Shown piece by piece: positions 36,012-51,000 of a stretch of 64,000 nt of DNA. The translations under genes and the position numbers were made by a program. This DNA comes from Cordia subcordata. Lineage: Eukaryota > Streptophyta > Magnoliopsida > Boraginales > Cordiaceae. Every line of letters starts with the position of its first letter. Position 1 is the first letter of the stretch. The stretch is from contig JAPTOF010000006.1 in the NCBI GenBank assembly GCA_028554755.1, positions 11,712,501 through 11,776,500 of the forward strand, in the 5' to 3' direction. The notes below the pieces were generated by a model. That model worked only from the letters and a program-made list of their open reading frames with translations, made no database searches and had not been told where the DNA came from.

Positions 36012-39000
36012 ATGCCAACGTACAAGATAAAAGGAATAAACGTGGATTTTCCATTCGAGGCTTATGATTGCCAGCTAGTTTACATGGAAAAAGTCATCCA
36101 ATCTCTCCAAAATGTACTCTTTCTACCTTAACATCTCTAACGATTGTCGGTTACTTAACGCTACCCTTCTCCATTCGGGCTTGGTACTGAAATGCCTAGC
36201 CCGACATAGTTGGAGTGGAGTTGCTTAAATGTAGTCATTAGAAGCTAATTTGCAGTGATCACGCATTTTTTCTGTATAAATATATGCACTCTTATAGTAT
36301 CTAATCGATATGAACGGAACTGGTTTATGGCAATTTCTTTTATTTTTTGTATTATGTTTTCGTATGGCATGAAGCAGTTTGTTGCTTTATGCAATTTGGA
36401 TGATACAATGATGGAATTTGTGATCAGTTTTTCATGAGACATGCTTGGATTGGAGTAAATTTTCGAACTTTGGCTATACGCAAAGTTCACGTCATTGAAA
36501 TTGTTGCTTTAGTTTGGTTCCAGTTCAATGCTCCCTTTTGTATGTGGATGTGGTAAGCATAAGATTTTTGGACCTATCATAAAAGGTTCCTCCATGAATT
36601 ATGTATGTCTACCTTTTTTGTTGTGAAGAGGACAGGAGGAAGATGAAAAAGAAACTAACTTTTGGTCTCGATAATAATTGAAGTCACAGTGTTTTGGCAT
36701 TGGAGATTTCTGTGTATTCGGAAGCAGTTTATGGCTTTATGCAATTTGCATTATACAAGACGTGCTATGCTTCACCTAAATTTTGAAACTTTCACCAAAT
36801 TGGGGTTCATCTTTGTTGTACTCTTACCTCTCTTTCCAGTCAAGTGCTTCCTTTTGTACATAAACTCTGTAAATGTAAGATTTTTACCTATCATCAGATG
36901 TTCCTCTGCAATCATATATGTTAGTTTTCTCATCTGTCGTTCATGATCAAAAGGGATTATTTTCTTCTCTCACTTACTTTCTCTCTGTATGTGAATTTTC
37001 ATCTTTTCTCTTTTGCACTTTTCATCTTCTAATCATATAAATAAATAATTGCCTTAACTTTGGTTATCTTCCACTCCCAAATGTTGATTACATGAAATAT
37101 GGAATTTAGTTTGGAAATTCATTGGAGCTATTTTATTTCTTATGAGATTTGGCTTTCTCAGTGGCCATTGCACATACTCTTACCTAGCCTCAATGACTAC
37201 TAAATTCTTGGGCATATGCATGCTTATGACATGCAGAGATCCAATGCTCTATTAGAGAGTCCAACTGGAACAGGAAAAACCTTGTGTCTTCTTTGTGCTA
37301 CTCTGGCTTGGAGAAAGAGCTTGGGTGGTTTTTCAAGAGGTCAGAACTCTGCCAGCCAGCATTCCCATGAATCATTGTCGCAACCTGAACCTTCAGGACC
37401 ACCCACTATTATATACACCTCTCGCACGCACAGCCAAATTAAGCAAGTGATTCAGGAGTTGAAAAGAGCCAATTACAGGTCAGATTTCAAGTAGTCTCTT
37501 TGTAGATTGAGAATCTTAATTGGGAATATACATGGTATTGCTGTCCAGAGGATGCAAACATGCACTATGCGTTCTTTATCTTTTGTCATTTATGTGTGCT
37601 AAAGTGATCTGAACTAATCTACAATTAATAAGGGCTTTCTCTTTTGAGACGTAGATTCGATAAGGGCTTTCACATGCTGCATGAGAAGTTACCGAGATGA
37701 CAATGTAGATCTCGATGGAGAGAGAGATTGAGACAGTGGGAGAGATTTATGAGTGCCATAGTTGATGGGCAGATATTATGGTCCTCATATGTTTTGTATA
37801 GACTGGGCAGGCACAAAGATGGTGAAATTAGAGGTCATTCTAGTATTATATATCATTTTGTCTGGGCTTTTAGTTTACTTTTAGATTCCAAGTCACATGG
37901 CGGGAGGATTTCTGTTACTGTTGTCCATACAACAGTTTTTAAAATCAGTTATTTTTTCTGTCTTTTGTCCCCATGCAGCGATTAATGCATTGAATATTCA
38001 GTGATACTATGTAGTTTGGGAGGCTTGCATTTTCCTATTGTTCATTTTTTTTCTCTTTGCAATTGTTTCTTCACTTCCCACTATTAATAATTTCACAGGA
38101 TTTTCTTTCCTTCAAAGCTGTTCTTTTGCACACACTCTAAGTGAAGTATTTCAGTTTTATAAAAAACGCAGCATATTATCATAAGATGCTTATGCATTAA
38201 CTAGCCGATCCACTTGATACAGGTATTCTTTTTCAAGAGTGCAGGATTGATGAATCTAGCCTGACACTTGGAGTTTTAGTTGATTATATGTTGCAGATGG
38301 AGATTCTTTTTAACATAACTAGTGGCTGAAAAGCAATAAAAAATTTCTCCCGTATATGCACTTAGGCATTATTCTGAACCCTGTTCACCTTCCAAGCGAT
38401 TATTTATGTTGTTTGAATAACTAACTCAGGAGACTCAAAACAATCTTGACAATCGATGAAGTGCAGGCCCAAAATGGTAGTCCTAGGATCTCGGGAACAG
38501 TTGTGCATTCATGAAGATGTACGTTCACTCCGCGGGAAAGCACAGACAAATGCTTGTCATGCCCTTTGCAAAAAGCGGACAAAGCGGTATTGTGCGCATT
38601 TTCCTCGTGTTGCAGGTACTTTCATCTAGAAATACAGAAAGATACTTGGTCTCTCTCTCTCTCTCTCTTCACTGCGCACCCCTCACATATACCCCTGAAG
38701 ATATATGTTCCTTTAAACATTAATAAGTGAAATAGAGAAAATGCTTACTCCATTTTGGTGAAACTAAGAAGCTATCATCTGTTTTTTCCTCTATGGTTTG
38801 CTTGTTCCTCATTGGTTGATATCTTTCCTTGTCCTGGTCTTTTGAACTAGAATTGTAAGCTAAGGTAACAAGAAAACAAGCATTGTGTAGTTGAAGTTCA
38901 TTCAGGTTTATGATTCAATAATTGATATATGATGGCAGATCTTATTTGTAGTTGATTGTTATGTTAATGGAGCATATTGAATCTATGGTCCTAGTTGTAA

Positions 39001-42000
39001 AGGAAATCCGATACTGTAATTTGTCGTAGGTCTCCCTGATGTATCCTCCAAATTGTTCCTTTCAGTTCCAGGGAGATAAAGGTGGACCATATTTATTTGG
39101 TGTTCTTGTCTGCTTTAACGTTCTTTTGCTTTCTTCTTTTGTCAGATAGATCTCCCTCTTCTCATTTGCAGTTTTCTTTTCCAGAATTTCTGAAGAAAAA
39201 TCCTGGTTTAGGAGAGGAACCTATTGACATAGAGGATTTGGTAAATATTGGAAGAAGCTGTGGACCGTATGTTTTCTGATCATTGTGATTATATATCAGC
39301 ACAAATTAATCAGAGTTGCTTATGCTTTTCTCTCTATTTTAGGTGCCCCTATTACCTCTCACGAGATCTTCACAAGGTTGTTGACATCTTATTTGCTCCT
39401 TACAACTATCTTATTGATCGAGGTTACAGGAAGACCCTAAACATAGAGTGGCAAAACAGTATACTTATTTTTGATGAAGCTCACAACTTGGTAAGGGAGG
39501 CTCTTCATCTTTCAGGCATAATGGCTTTAGTTTAATGATCCATTTTGGTTTTGTCACTCATCTGTTTTAGTTGTTTTAGGAAGAAGGAACTACTTCATGA
39601 AAGTTGATTAGCGATTCTAGTAAATAGCTGTTTTGATATAAACTTGATGTCTAACAAATGAGGAATTTTCTTTTTGTATCACACAGGAAGGCTTGTGTGC
39701 AGATGCAGCCTCTTTTGACCTGACCTCAGGGCTTCTGACGGCTTGCATTTCTGAAGCAAAAAGTTGTGTGGACCTTTCTATAGCTAGGAGGGAAAAAAAT
39801 AGTGACAAATCCTGTAATCCAGATAATTTTGCAATTCTTAGAGGTAACCTGCTGTGTAGGATACTTGTCAAGCTTATGTTTTACTTGTCAATTTAACATA
39901 GGCAGATTCTTTTTCTTTTTTCCCCCAAAATTCTCTTTATGCCTACTAGTAGCATGGAACTCAATTCCTGCTATATAAGTATCCTATCATGCTTTGGGAA
40001 AACAATATGCAGCATGATCAAGTTGAGTATTCAGACACTTCTTCCCTGCTTGCCTCCTTTGTTCTTTTCTGATCTAAATTCTTTTGTACGGATTTAGATG
40101 TATAGTACATATAATAATATTAACTGGAGCTACTTGCTCATGCTGACCAAATTCTAATAAGCAAATGATGAACTTTTCCCTGCAGCACTTCTTTTGAAGC
40201 TCGAGAAGAGAATTGAGGAGGTGCCTATTGAATCCAAAGAACTAGGTTTTACAAAGCCTGGGTCTTACATTTATGAGCTACTTGGTGACCTAAATATTAA
40301 TCAGAAAACTGCTACTATGCTTATTGATATAATTGAGGAAGCATCTTTACTTCTCGAGGAAGGTATGCAGCGCACTAACCTCCTAAAGCCTCGCAATACT
40401 AGTCTATGAGTCATTCAGCATGCTATCTAGTTATGGGTGTTCCGATAATTCATCAAGTAAAGTGGGATTTCCATTTGTGGTCACTACTTTCTGCCATCCT
40501 GTATATTGTTTGACAAAGAATATACATTATAGGACCAGCTGCTGTTTAGATTTTGTTATTTAACTTCCTTATGAAAGATTTCTTTTGGACTTTTGGATCT
40601 TGTTACGTGAAACTTTTGCGTTGTATGTTAGACACAGATACCAATGAGAGCGGGGGCAAGGCAAGGGGGTCTATCTGCAGGCTGGAGACCATGGGTGACA
40701 TTCTGAGACTAATTTTCAGGGATGATAATAATATGCACGCTAAATATTATCGGGTACATTTTCATTCCCTTTTTCGGAAACCCATACAAGTCAGATACTT
40801 CAGTGGTATGCCTATGCTGGTGCCTCCATATTTATTTACTACTTCTGTCAATCCATGCTGATTTCAGCTTGTGGTACTGGAGGAGTTGTCTGACTTGAGT
40901 TCTTTCACTTTTTTAAGGTTCACATTCAGGAAGTCCAAGGAAGTTCTGCAGATGCCTTTAAAGGTAATACAAAGATGATTTCTACATCGTGAAGGAAGAA
41001 GTTGTCTTTCCTGCTATATGGTCCTATATATTAGTGCTCTATCTGATTACGTTTTCATAAACCATTCTTCAGAGTTTGATATTCTAGGATTTATGAATTA
41101 AAGTTGCCTTTCTTATCGATTATTTGTGGAATTCTAGAAAGGATGACATTAGGTTAAAAGATTGATCAACTGCCAGGACTTCAAATTTGTCACTTGATCA
41201 CCTCATCTAAAAGCTTAAAAGTTGTTAGACCGGGGGTTTATGTTATTTGCTTGTTGTCTCTAAAATTCCACCTCTCATGCATGCGAGATTCTTCTTTGGT
41301 TTGAGCTGCATATGGGCATATATATTTCTTTATTTCTTTTAATGGGTCCTGTGAAGGAGAAATAATTTTAACTCTCTTTCTGATTAGGTTGCACTAGGAC
41401 ATATTGCTTTTAGATGGGGAGTGGCAAGACTTGCACTCAGGACCTATTGTTAACCTGACTCTAAGATCATGTTAACTGACCATCTCATCTAGGAGCTTGT
41501 GCTGTTAGAGAGGAGTATACTCATTTGTTTATTGTCTTCAATAGAAATAAACACTTTCTTCTGTCTGGAGTTGAATTAAGTTAAGAGTAGTTTGATGCAT
41601 TAGCTCCATTTATTGTGGAATTTTGGGACCTCTTACCCTGCATGGAACAGTGTTTTGTGTTCCCTTTTGTTCGTGACTTTCTGACATGATACTTGACATA
41701 TCAACTGCTAAAATTGTTCTGAAATGGGCCGGGTAGATGAGTGCAACTACTAAAATGGAAACATGGGAGAAGTGGGCCTTACTAAACACGAAATTCCCTT
41801 GAAGAGTTAGAGAGTTCTAAAGTATTGAGTCAGAAAATTGTGACCTACTGGCAAAAATCCCTAAAATCCTTCTCTGTAACAGTTTATGGGAAAAGGTACT
41901 GCCATTTCAATATTGGGACAAGTAAAATATCACATTCAAATAATTGAGTATCCAAAGGTTGCTTCAATCTTAATTGTCTCAATCTGAATGATAATTAATG

Positions 42001-45000
42001 AATTGCAGACCATGCTGATATAGATCTCTCTGAAAGTCATTCTGATTTGGCTGTGGATGTTGACACTTTTGAGTGCATACATGTCTGTATATCTGTTTAA
42101 ATCTATGTAACTTCATATGTTTGTTGAATGATTTATGAAAACCTGACTCCGTTCCATCACTTGGCAACTATTCTAAGACCACACTCATGACTTGGAGTAG
42201 GGGACCTTTTCACATTATTTTTGTATGTCGTGATACTCCTACTTGGTGCTGAACTTTATTCCTGTAGGTCTGGTCATCACATGTTAAAACACTGAAGAAT
42301 TGAATTGAACTTTTTGCATTTTGAAAACCTCACTTTTTCACTTAGAAATGTCAGAGCTTCTTGATGGGGCCACCTTGTAGGCTTTTGCCAATCGCAAAAA
42401 GCATAGATATGCTTTGTGGTCAATTGATTTTCATACATCTACTGAATATGCTGCAGGTAAGGCATCTAGAACGTTAAGCTGGTGGTGTTTCAATCCTGGA
42501 ATTGCCTTGGAAGAATTTTCTAAGTTTGGTATTGGATCTATCATTTTGACATCTGGCACCTTATCGCCTATGGACTCATTTGCTGAGGAACTGAAGTTGT
42601 AAGTCTTTTATTCTCCGTACTGTATTGATTTAGGTTTTGGTTTGCTACATGATTTTCAAATTTCTTACTTTCTTTCTTTCTCTTATATAGGGATTTTCCC
42701 ATTCGCCTGGAAAATCCTCATGTAATATCTGGAAATCAAATTTGGGCTGGAGTGGTGCCTGTTGGTCCCTCTGGGTATCCTTTCAACTCATCTTACCGAA
42801 GTCGCGATTCAGTGGAATACAAAAAAGAGCTTGGCAATGCAATTGGTGGGTATACAACAAATATAAATAACTTTGTTTAAGAGCTTGAAAAAGAAAAAGA
42901 AACGTAATCTTTTGTACTATGCCAATCCAAAGAATTGAGCAATTATCTTGATGTCATTTTTCTTCATTAGTTCATTAACATATGATCTTGTTCTCATGAT
43001 GTCACATTCCAGTCAATTTTGCACGAATTGTGCCAGATGGACTGCTTGTATTTTTCCCATCCTATTACCTTTTAGATCAATGCATTGAGTTCTGGAAAAC
43101 AATGGTGAGTCATCACAGAATATTTGTTCTTGACAAAGAATGAGATGCTCTTTTGTTATTATCTCATATGTGGGCTTGATACTTTGCAGGTTCAAAATTC
43201 AGTGAATTCTAGTACAATCTGGGAAAGAATTTGTAAACATAAGTTACCTGTTGTGGAGCCTAGACAATCTTCACTTTTTCCCACCGCTATTGAAGTAATT
43301 ATCTCATAGCCATTGTCGTTTGAGATTCTAGCTAGATTTCTTTTGAGATTCTAGCTAGATTTCTTTTGAGATTCTATCTTCATCTCAGTTTATTCAGCTA
43401 TGCTGTTTATTGACAGGACTATATGACTAATTTAAAAGACAGATCAACTTCTGGGGCAATATTTTTTGCAGTGTGTCGTGGAAAGGTATGTTCTTATCCA
43501 GAGATTGAGCAACAATGTTTTCTAACTTCATCACAAACCATTATACGTGTTTTCACTTTTATTGCGTATTCACATGGTTGTATATCTTCAATGCCTTGAA
43601 GTATCTCCCAAAAAAAAAAAATCATATAATGTAAGAAAATGGCCTAACAAAGCCTCACCCTTTCTGTTGTAAAATAGGTTTTTCCTGCACCATGTTCATG
43701 GTGCTTGAAATGACCCTGTCTTCTTTATTGATGTTATGATCCTGCTGTTGTGATCATTTGAGGTGTCCGAAAGGACACTCTAATGGTGAAAAACTTGATT
43801 TTTAATTTCCGTCATGTTTCTGGCTTCTCAAGTCAACTCTTCTTATAATTATTTCTGTAGTTGGCTTGAAGTAATCTTCCAACTCTAGTAAATTCATCTC
43901 ATGTCTTACGAGTCTGAATAAATTAATATGCTCTAGGGATTGATGTCCGATACACATGACAGCTAGTCGAATATCATAACTCTGTTTGGAATGATGAATG
44001 TACTACATGAGCTGACTGCGAGGGAAATTTTGTATGTGATCATGGCAGTTTAGACTTTAGAGGCCTCCCAGAATACCATAATATAAATGCTGTAATTTTT
44101 AGATTAGGTTGGTTATGTGTTGGCAAGTAAAGAGGGATAGGATTAGGCTGGTGTGGCCCCTCCATGAAATGACCAAATTTGACATGATGACTTTGTATTT
44201 CAATGTCGAATGTACTATGTCACTGTATTGGTGGGGAAGAGTGATGTGAGAGAATCTAGATGGTTGGCACACACCTAATCTAACTTAGAGCCTGAAAACA
44301 ATAGAAGAAGCATGTCATAACTTGTACTTTATTCCTTCTATGCTACATATGAGTCAGGATATTTTAGTCAAGTGGTCTGTGTCATGTGTTAATCGAGAAT
44401 TATTATTTGGGGATATTTGAGTGATATTCTTGGCCCTTGGTATTGTAATGCGCTGAATCAACAGCGATAAGCTGCATTTTCATTTCAGAGGTTGGTATGC
44501 TGCATGTTCATGCATATAAGAAACACATATAGACCTGAAATCCATCCTTAGAAAGCCTTATTTTCAAGAAAAATGAAACCTTTTTTTTTTTCCTTTGCTT
44601 TTTGACAGTATTTTTCTGAAAAGCATTCTAATTCCCTTAATTATGGCACAGCATTATAATGTTGACTTATTGGCTCAAAGCTTGTTGGGCTTACATGGAA
44701 CTGCCATTTTGGGCTTATAATGAAATTGGAAGTTTGGAACTTTTCTAGCATTGATATCTACTTAGATTTTTACTGTTTCATGTAAGGCCTTGTCCTCTGA
44801 CCTGATTCATTCTTATCATATTGCAACTCGTTCTGTCCTGTATTTCTTGACACCCTTTCTTCGGGGACAATGTTTTCTAAATGTTATTTTGCTTACGAAA
44901 TGATTTTTCATTTTTAACACCATAACTGCCCCTGAAACTTAGTGATGGGGCCAACATATGTTAGTGAAAATTCAATTTCTTGTGAAGGCATAATTTGAAG

Positions 45001-48000
45001 ATGAAAAGTTGATGCATATTGGCATCTCCAAAGGTGACAAGGTTATGGAATGATAAAAAATAGGAAGTCCAACAAATTTATGCAACATAATTTTTCTTTT
45101 TCCAATGCAGTATTGGAGGAGTTTGAGTGATGGCTTTCAGTAACTACATGATTTGGTGATTGTGTAAATTCTGAAGTTTGTATGCTGTATGAGATTTTAA
45201 AATTCCATCATTACTGATTTTAATTCTTTATGTTTTCTTATTTAATATACTGGTTATTTAGTTGCTGATATTGTATTTTTGTGCTACCTTCACTGCAATT
45301 GTATTACTTGCTCTTACCAATGGTTCTTCACAAGCATTCTTGTTCATGCCTCTGATGAATCTTACATCAAAATAGTTGTACAGATATTATCACTTGATTC
45401 TGGATGATATTTAGGTTTATAAATCCTGATTTGCTGTCATCTGTTTGTTGATACTTAAGGTGAGTGAAGGACTGGATTTCGCTGATCATGCTGGAAGAGC
45501 TGTTGTTATAACTGGAATACCGTTTGCCACGAGGACCGACCCCAAGGTTAATTTCATTCCTTATGGATGTGAACAGTACCTGGTTTTCTAGTTTCACTTC
45601 AAGAATGTAAACTGGATTTTAAGTTTGTTATCTGCTTGTTGCTTATTGTTATTTTTCTTGGATGAGCAATATTAGCTTCTGAGCTGCTTCATCATGTGAG
45701 GCACTTCACTTCTGTAGTTTTATCTGAGACAGCTTCTTTTATTGCTATAATTTGTATAGCCACAACTGCTATTTGGTAGGCTGACCTTTCTGTCTCCATC
45801 ATTTTATTTCCTTTTCCTTTATCCCAGAAAGATGAATTATGTTGGTATAGAATTTCTAACTCGCTTGATGAGAAGATTGATCACTTCAAGTAAGAAGGTG
45901 ACTGATTGATAGAAAAAAGGAAAATATACATGTGCGTTTTTTGGATTTAATGGCATAGTGGCTATGTTGATGTGCAAGTCCTATCAACTATAACTAACAA
46001 CACCTGTATTATATCACACAGCAAGTAATTTCTTTTATCATTGACTTTATTGCGAATCTTGATCTTGGTGATATTTGCTTCATTGTTAGATCCAAAAAAA
46101 AGGATTGCTCTTTCTATTAAAGATCCCATATTTCAGAAACCTATACGAGATGAACTTCCGCCTTATTGCAAACACTTTTGGATGACATAAAGGAAGTTAA
46201 TAACCAAATTCTGGTCTGATCTAACTTTTAGCATGAAGTAAAGCGTAATGGTATAGTTCTACCTTTCAAATAGTGTTATTTCCTTTTTATGTCTATCTTG
46301 TGTCCTCTGCTCCTTCTAGTTTACTTTTGCTCAAGGGTGAAAAGAAACTAGTTGTGACTAAATTTACGTATTGCATAGCCAATAATGTTAAGTGTGACCA
46401 AAGTTACATATTTTGTAGCCAATAATGTTAATCTCTTAGCTCATAGTGTTGGAGTAGTCTATAACTAGTAGCTTGGTAAAACTATAATATTGAAATGGTC
46501 TCCTATATCCTTTGTTGTTATGTCCACATACTTGTACATTTCTATTTACATAGGTATGGAAAATGTCCACCTCTTATATGTTGCTTGATGTAGTACAGGT
46601 GCGCTTGAAACGGGAGTACTTGGATCAATTGGGACATTCTCAACAACATGCTCGCAAGGTGGTGTGAAATATCATGAGGCTGTTCTCTTATATATTAGTC
46701 TATTTTCTCTTCTTATTTATTAGTCTATTTTCTCTTCTTATTCCATAATATGACAGGTTCTGACTGGAGAAGAGTGGTACAGTCAACAAGCGTCACGAGC
46801 TGTAAATCAGGCTGTTGGTCGGGTCATACGTCATCGACATGATTATGGAGCTATAATATTTTGTGATGAAAGGTTTCTTTGAGAATCAGTTGGACTTTAT
46901 TTGCAAATATGTATATGTCTTTAAAACATTTGAATTATTGAAGTATGAACTACTAACTGCAAAATAGAATTGGTTGTCAACCTTTTAGTTCTTTCATGTT
47001 CTGCTTTTGTCCCAAAGTAACAGATGTTCAGTCGTCAACTCCAGTCTGCGGTTTCATCCTCTGTATGCTTTGGTCCTTGTCTTTCTATCAAATTCTGAGT
47101 AATCTTAAACAAACAATTTAACCTGTGCATTTTTAATTAGGAGTGTTTAGCTTAGGAATCTTTGAAGGATCTTAATTTGAAATTCACGGATCCTTTCTGG
47201 CTAGAATGATGTCAAAATTTTGTGACTAAAGGTTCTCTTTTATAGACTAGGTAGCATCTCCATCCTGGCTGGATAAGCAACTCTGTTTGCAACTATCTTG
47301 TCTATTGCAAAATTGAATTGTATGATCCATTTATTTGTAGCACCGGAATGCCGTGTAATGATATAATGTTGCAGAAAACTTCTGTTAGCATATTGAGCAC
47401 GAATGTTCTAACCAGTTGGTTAACTGAGTTCATTATTCAATTTTAATAACCCGCTTTGACCTTGTCATTTGTGTTGTAAACAGGTTCACAAATTCAAGTC
47501 GGCAATCCCAAATATCACTTTGGATGCAGCCTCACATTAAAGTGGGTTTGTGGTCTTGAATTCTTCTGTTTAAACTTCCCTTCTGCCTCACCCTTTTTCT
47601 GTGTCTAGAAATTCACTCACACATTTCTGACATTGCAGTGTTACTCCAAATTTGGGGACGTAGTTTTCACATTGACTCGTTTCTTCCGAGATCGAGGTTT
47701 GCATGGTTCTACAAAGCTAGAATTGACGCCCTCTGATAATCAGGGTAAATAGTTGTTAGCCATGTCAATGTGATGCTCTAAGCCCATTTCTTTGTCAGTC
47801 ACACTTCTACTTTTAGATTTTCATATTCTTTCTATTTAGGAACTAGTGCTGAATGATGTTCTTGCAGAAGGGGCTAGTTTGAATTACTGGTACTTCAAGT
47901 TCTAACATTTTAGAAACATAACCTGCTATTCTCATGTTCCATTTTGTTTTATTTTCTCCAGATTTATTACTTTCTTCCATAAATGTGATTGGTTATGGAA

Positions 48001-51000
48001 AATAATATCCTTTTCACTGTGACAGTTGAAAAGCTGGAAAGTTCCCCGCCTCCTGAAAAATTATACTTAGAGAAGCTTCCTGCCCCTGTGGTGAGTAGAA
48101 TCTTTGGCCCTGGTTATATTTGTTGACTTGCTAGATACATGCATTTTCAAACTTATATTTGATTAATTCCTCTTCTTTTGTGGGTTTATGTTCTCAGACC
48201 ACACCAATGGATCGACCATTTCATATGGTGTCAACATCTTCTACATCTCTAGTCAAACGAAGCAACATCTTAAGCCATCTCAGAGAAATAGTTCCTGCCA
48301 ATCGTTCGACACTAATGTCAGACAGTCTAGCCAAGAGTCTATCTTTGCACCATTCAACTGCCACTTCATCCATTGAGAAAAGTTTGTTATCCCCTACAAT
48401 GGATAGTGCAAAATCCAGCATATGTAAAGGAAACAATCTCCATAAACATGAATTGATAGATGCAGAGCCTGTTGACCTAACTGCATCTTTTACTTCAAAG
48501 AAGCCTAGATTGATAATTACAGGCCCTGAAGAGTCTTATCAACATTCATCTATTGCCAAAGGAACAAAATTGAAGAAACTTCATTTACCAAAACATGATA
48601 AAATACTGCCCTCTGGGAATGGAAGGACACAGACTTCTCAAGGAAGTGAAGTAATACTTGAGAATGACAAGATTTCTAAAGATAAAGCAACCATTCTTCT
48701 GAAGCAAAAAGAGGAGGACGCTGTGTCTGGCCCTACATCATGCGATGATGAGGAGAGAAGAGGATCAACTTTCCTCGTCCAGGTATGGTACTTAGTTTTC
48801 CTTCAGTATGATGTGAATGGTTATCTAAGTTAAACAATTCTTGCTAGTGGCGGGGGCCATGCTTAGTTTTCCTTCAGTAGTGTGTGAATGGTTATCCAAG
48901 TTAAGCGGCCTGGGGCATGCTTGCCTTTCTCATGTGTGTCAGATATTCTCCGTCTGTTTGTTTTTTTCATAAAGCAGTCGAATATTGTATTAGTCAATCT
49001 CTGATGGTGATTGACCAGAAAAAAGTAAAAAAGAATCTCTGATGATTATATTCTGTTTTGTAAAATAATTATGTTAAACTTGTCAAAGCAATGGATTGAT
49101 ATGACATACATAGTAGACATGAGTTGCCCCTTGGTTTTCTCCATTTTCTTTTTGGTCGCTTTTGGAAGAATTTCTAACAATGCAAAAGTTTTCCGACTGA
49201 CTACTCTTATGTGTGATATTACTGCATTGCTGCCATCTCTTCTTTGTATTAGTGATTTAATGATTTCAATATTACTTGACATTGACCCTAGAAATATTAT
49301 TTACCAATACTTCATTGACTCCAGTGTACATTTTAGGATTAAGAGAGAAATAGGGCTGAGCCAAGTAATAGCAGCTTAGGCAGCATATTAAGATCTCAAA
49401 TATAATGTAGTGAGTAGATCATTAAGCGGTTCTTATAAATTGTTTGACAAAACACATAATAGAAAGCTATTCTGTTCATTACCATCATCAAATGCAGATG
49501 AGAATTCACCAGAAGGTAGTAACACGTGAAGACGGACAAAAGAAAATTTTTAATTAGTTTCAAGGATTTGCAGAAACTGTTAGAACTTCTCTTTCTTGTC
49601 TCACGCACAGACACCCAGCCGAAATTGAACATTGTTCTCCTCCTTGCTCCTGAGGAGAATTGAAGAGGCTCCAAAACTATCTTGATCTGCAGTTGGTTCT
49701 TGTCACCATCTCAGAATTGTAGAAATTTGTAGAATTGAATAAGAATTAGATGGGATATTGTCATGAATAGTTTTGGTATATTCCTCTAAAATGAGAAGAG
49801 GATTAAGATCAAGTGGTGTTTGCCATCAGAACAGTCTTCAACAGATATAAAGAACAACTCTTCAGTTGACCAATCACCAACTATGTCCCAGATTGAGTAT
49901 TCAAAACGGATCACTATCTGAATCAAACGAAGTTGTGGAGGCAAAGAAAAATTTATAGAAATCTGAAAAGATGATCTCCACGATGTATTAGTTACAGGTG
50001 TTGGAAGACAGTTAAGACACTACTTTGACATTAAATTCATTAAGATCCTGGAAAGTTTCAGGGTTTATGTATTAATCCTACTAGAAATAATTTTAAGAGG
50101 TCCCTTGGTACTGGTATTTGATATTGGAGTTTCCAGAGTTTATTGCCCTAGGACTTCTGAGGACCTTCTTCATCAGTGATCAAGTTCCTTTTCCCTAGTT
50201 GCTCACTTGCTTGACTGTTCCGAGTCATATCTGTTAAACACAGCTGTTATGGTTTCTTTATCCATTGAAAGAAAAATCAGATTTGCTCGACTTCCTTTTC
50301 ACATATCTGCATTTGAAAAGAAATTCAGCTTACTAGAATCATGTCATGTACAGGTCCGTGAAAAGCTCAGTGATGCAGAATATAAGGAATTTGTAGGCTT
50401 CATGAAGGCACTAAAATCCAAAGCAATGAAGATTGGCCATGTTCTACAATCCATTGCAAATTTATTCTCTCTTCCTGATAGGCTTCCTCTTCTTCACAGG
50501 TATAAATTTCTCAGATTGCCTTCGACATACGTTCCGATATAACTTGATATTACTTGTTCCACTTATTCATCATAATAGTTCTCAAGCTGTACAAACTAGA
50601 CATGTAGTAATGGAGATTATGCTTTCTCCATAACATGAGGATCTTAACCGTATTCGTGTTTGAGTTTAATTTGTTTATGCATTAGTCTTCAGCAGAAAAT
50701 GGCATTATGAAACATTAGAGCATACATGTCTTCATTTGATTCGAAACCGAAAACAGTCTTTGGCTGTTTTGTCTTTTCCAATGACTTTAACTAATAATCG
50801 ATTTCATATGCCTAAGGAGACCTTTTCTGATTGCCCTGAAAAGAGAAAGAGGAGTGAGAAGCACCAATCTGTTATGGATATCTATTAAGCACTCATTATT
50901 TTTCTCTCCAGTAGCATATACAGCACCTGGTGTGCACACTTCTCTCTTTGTTGCTTGGATGGGAATAAGACTTACTCTATTCAGTTCCAGTAAGTAGATT

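Noticed and set aside
48159..48197. Upstream extension of RTEL1 exon 21 to an earlier Met
   Set aside because: The acceptor TCTCAG at 48197 and the phase from exon 20 show that this part is intron.
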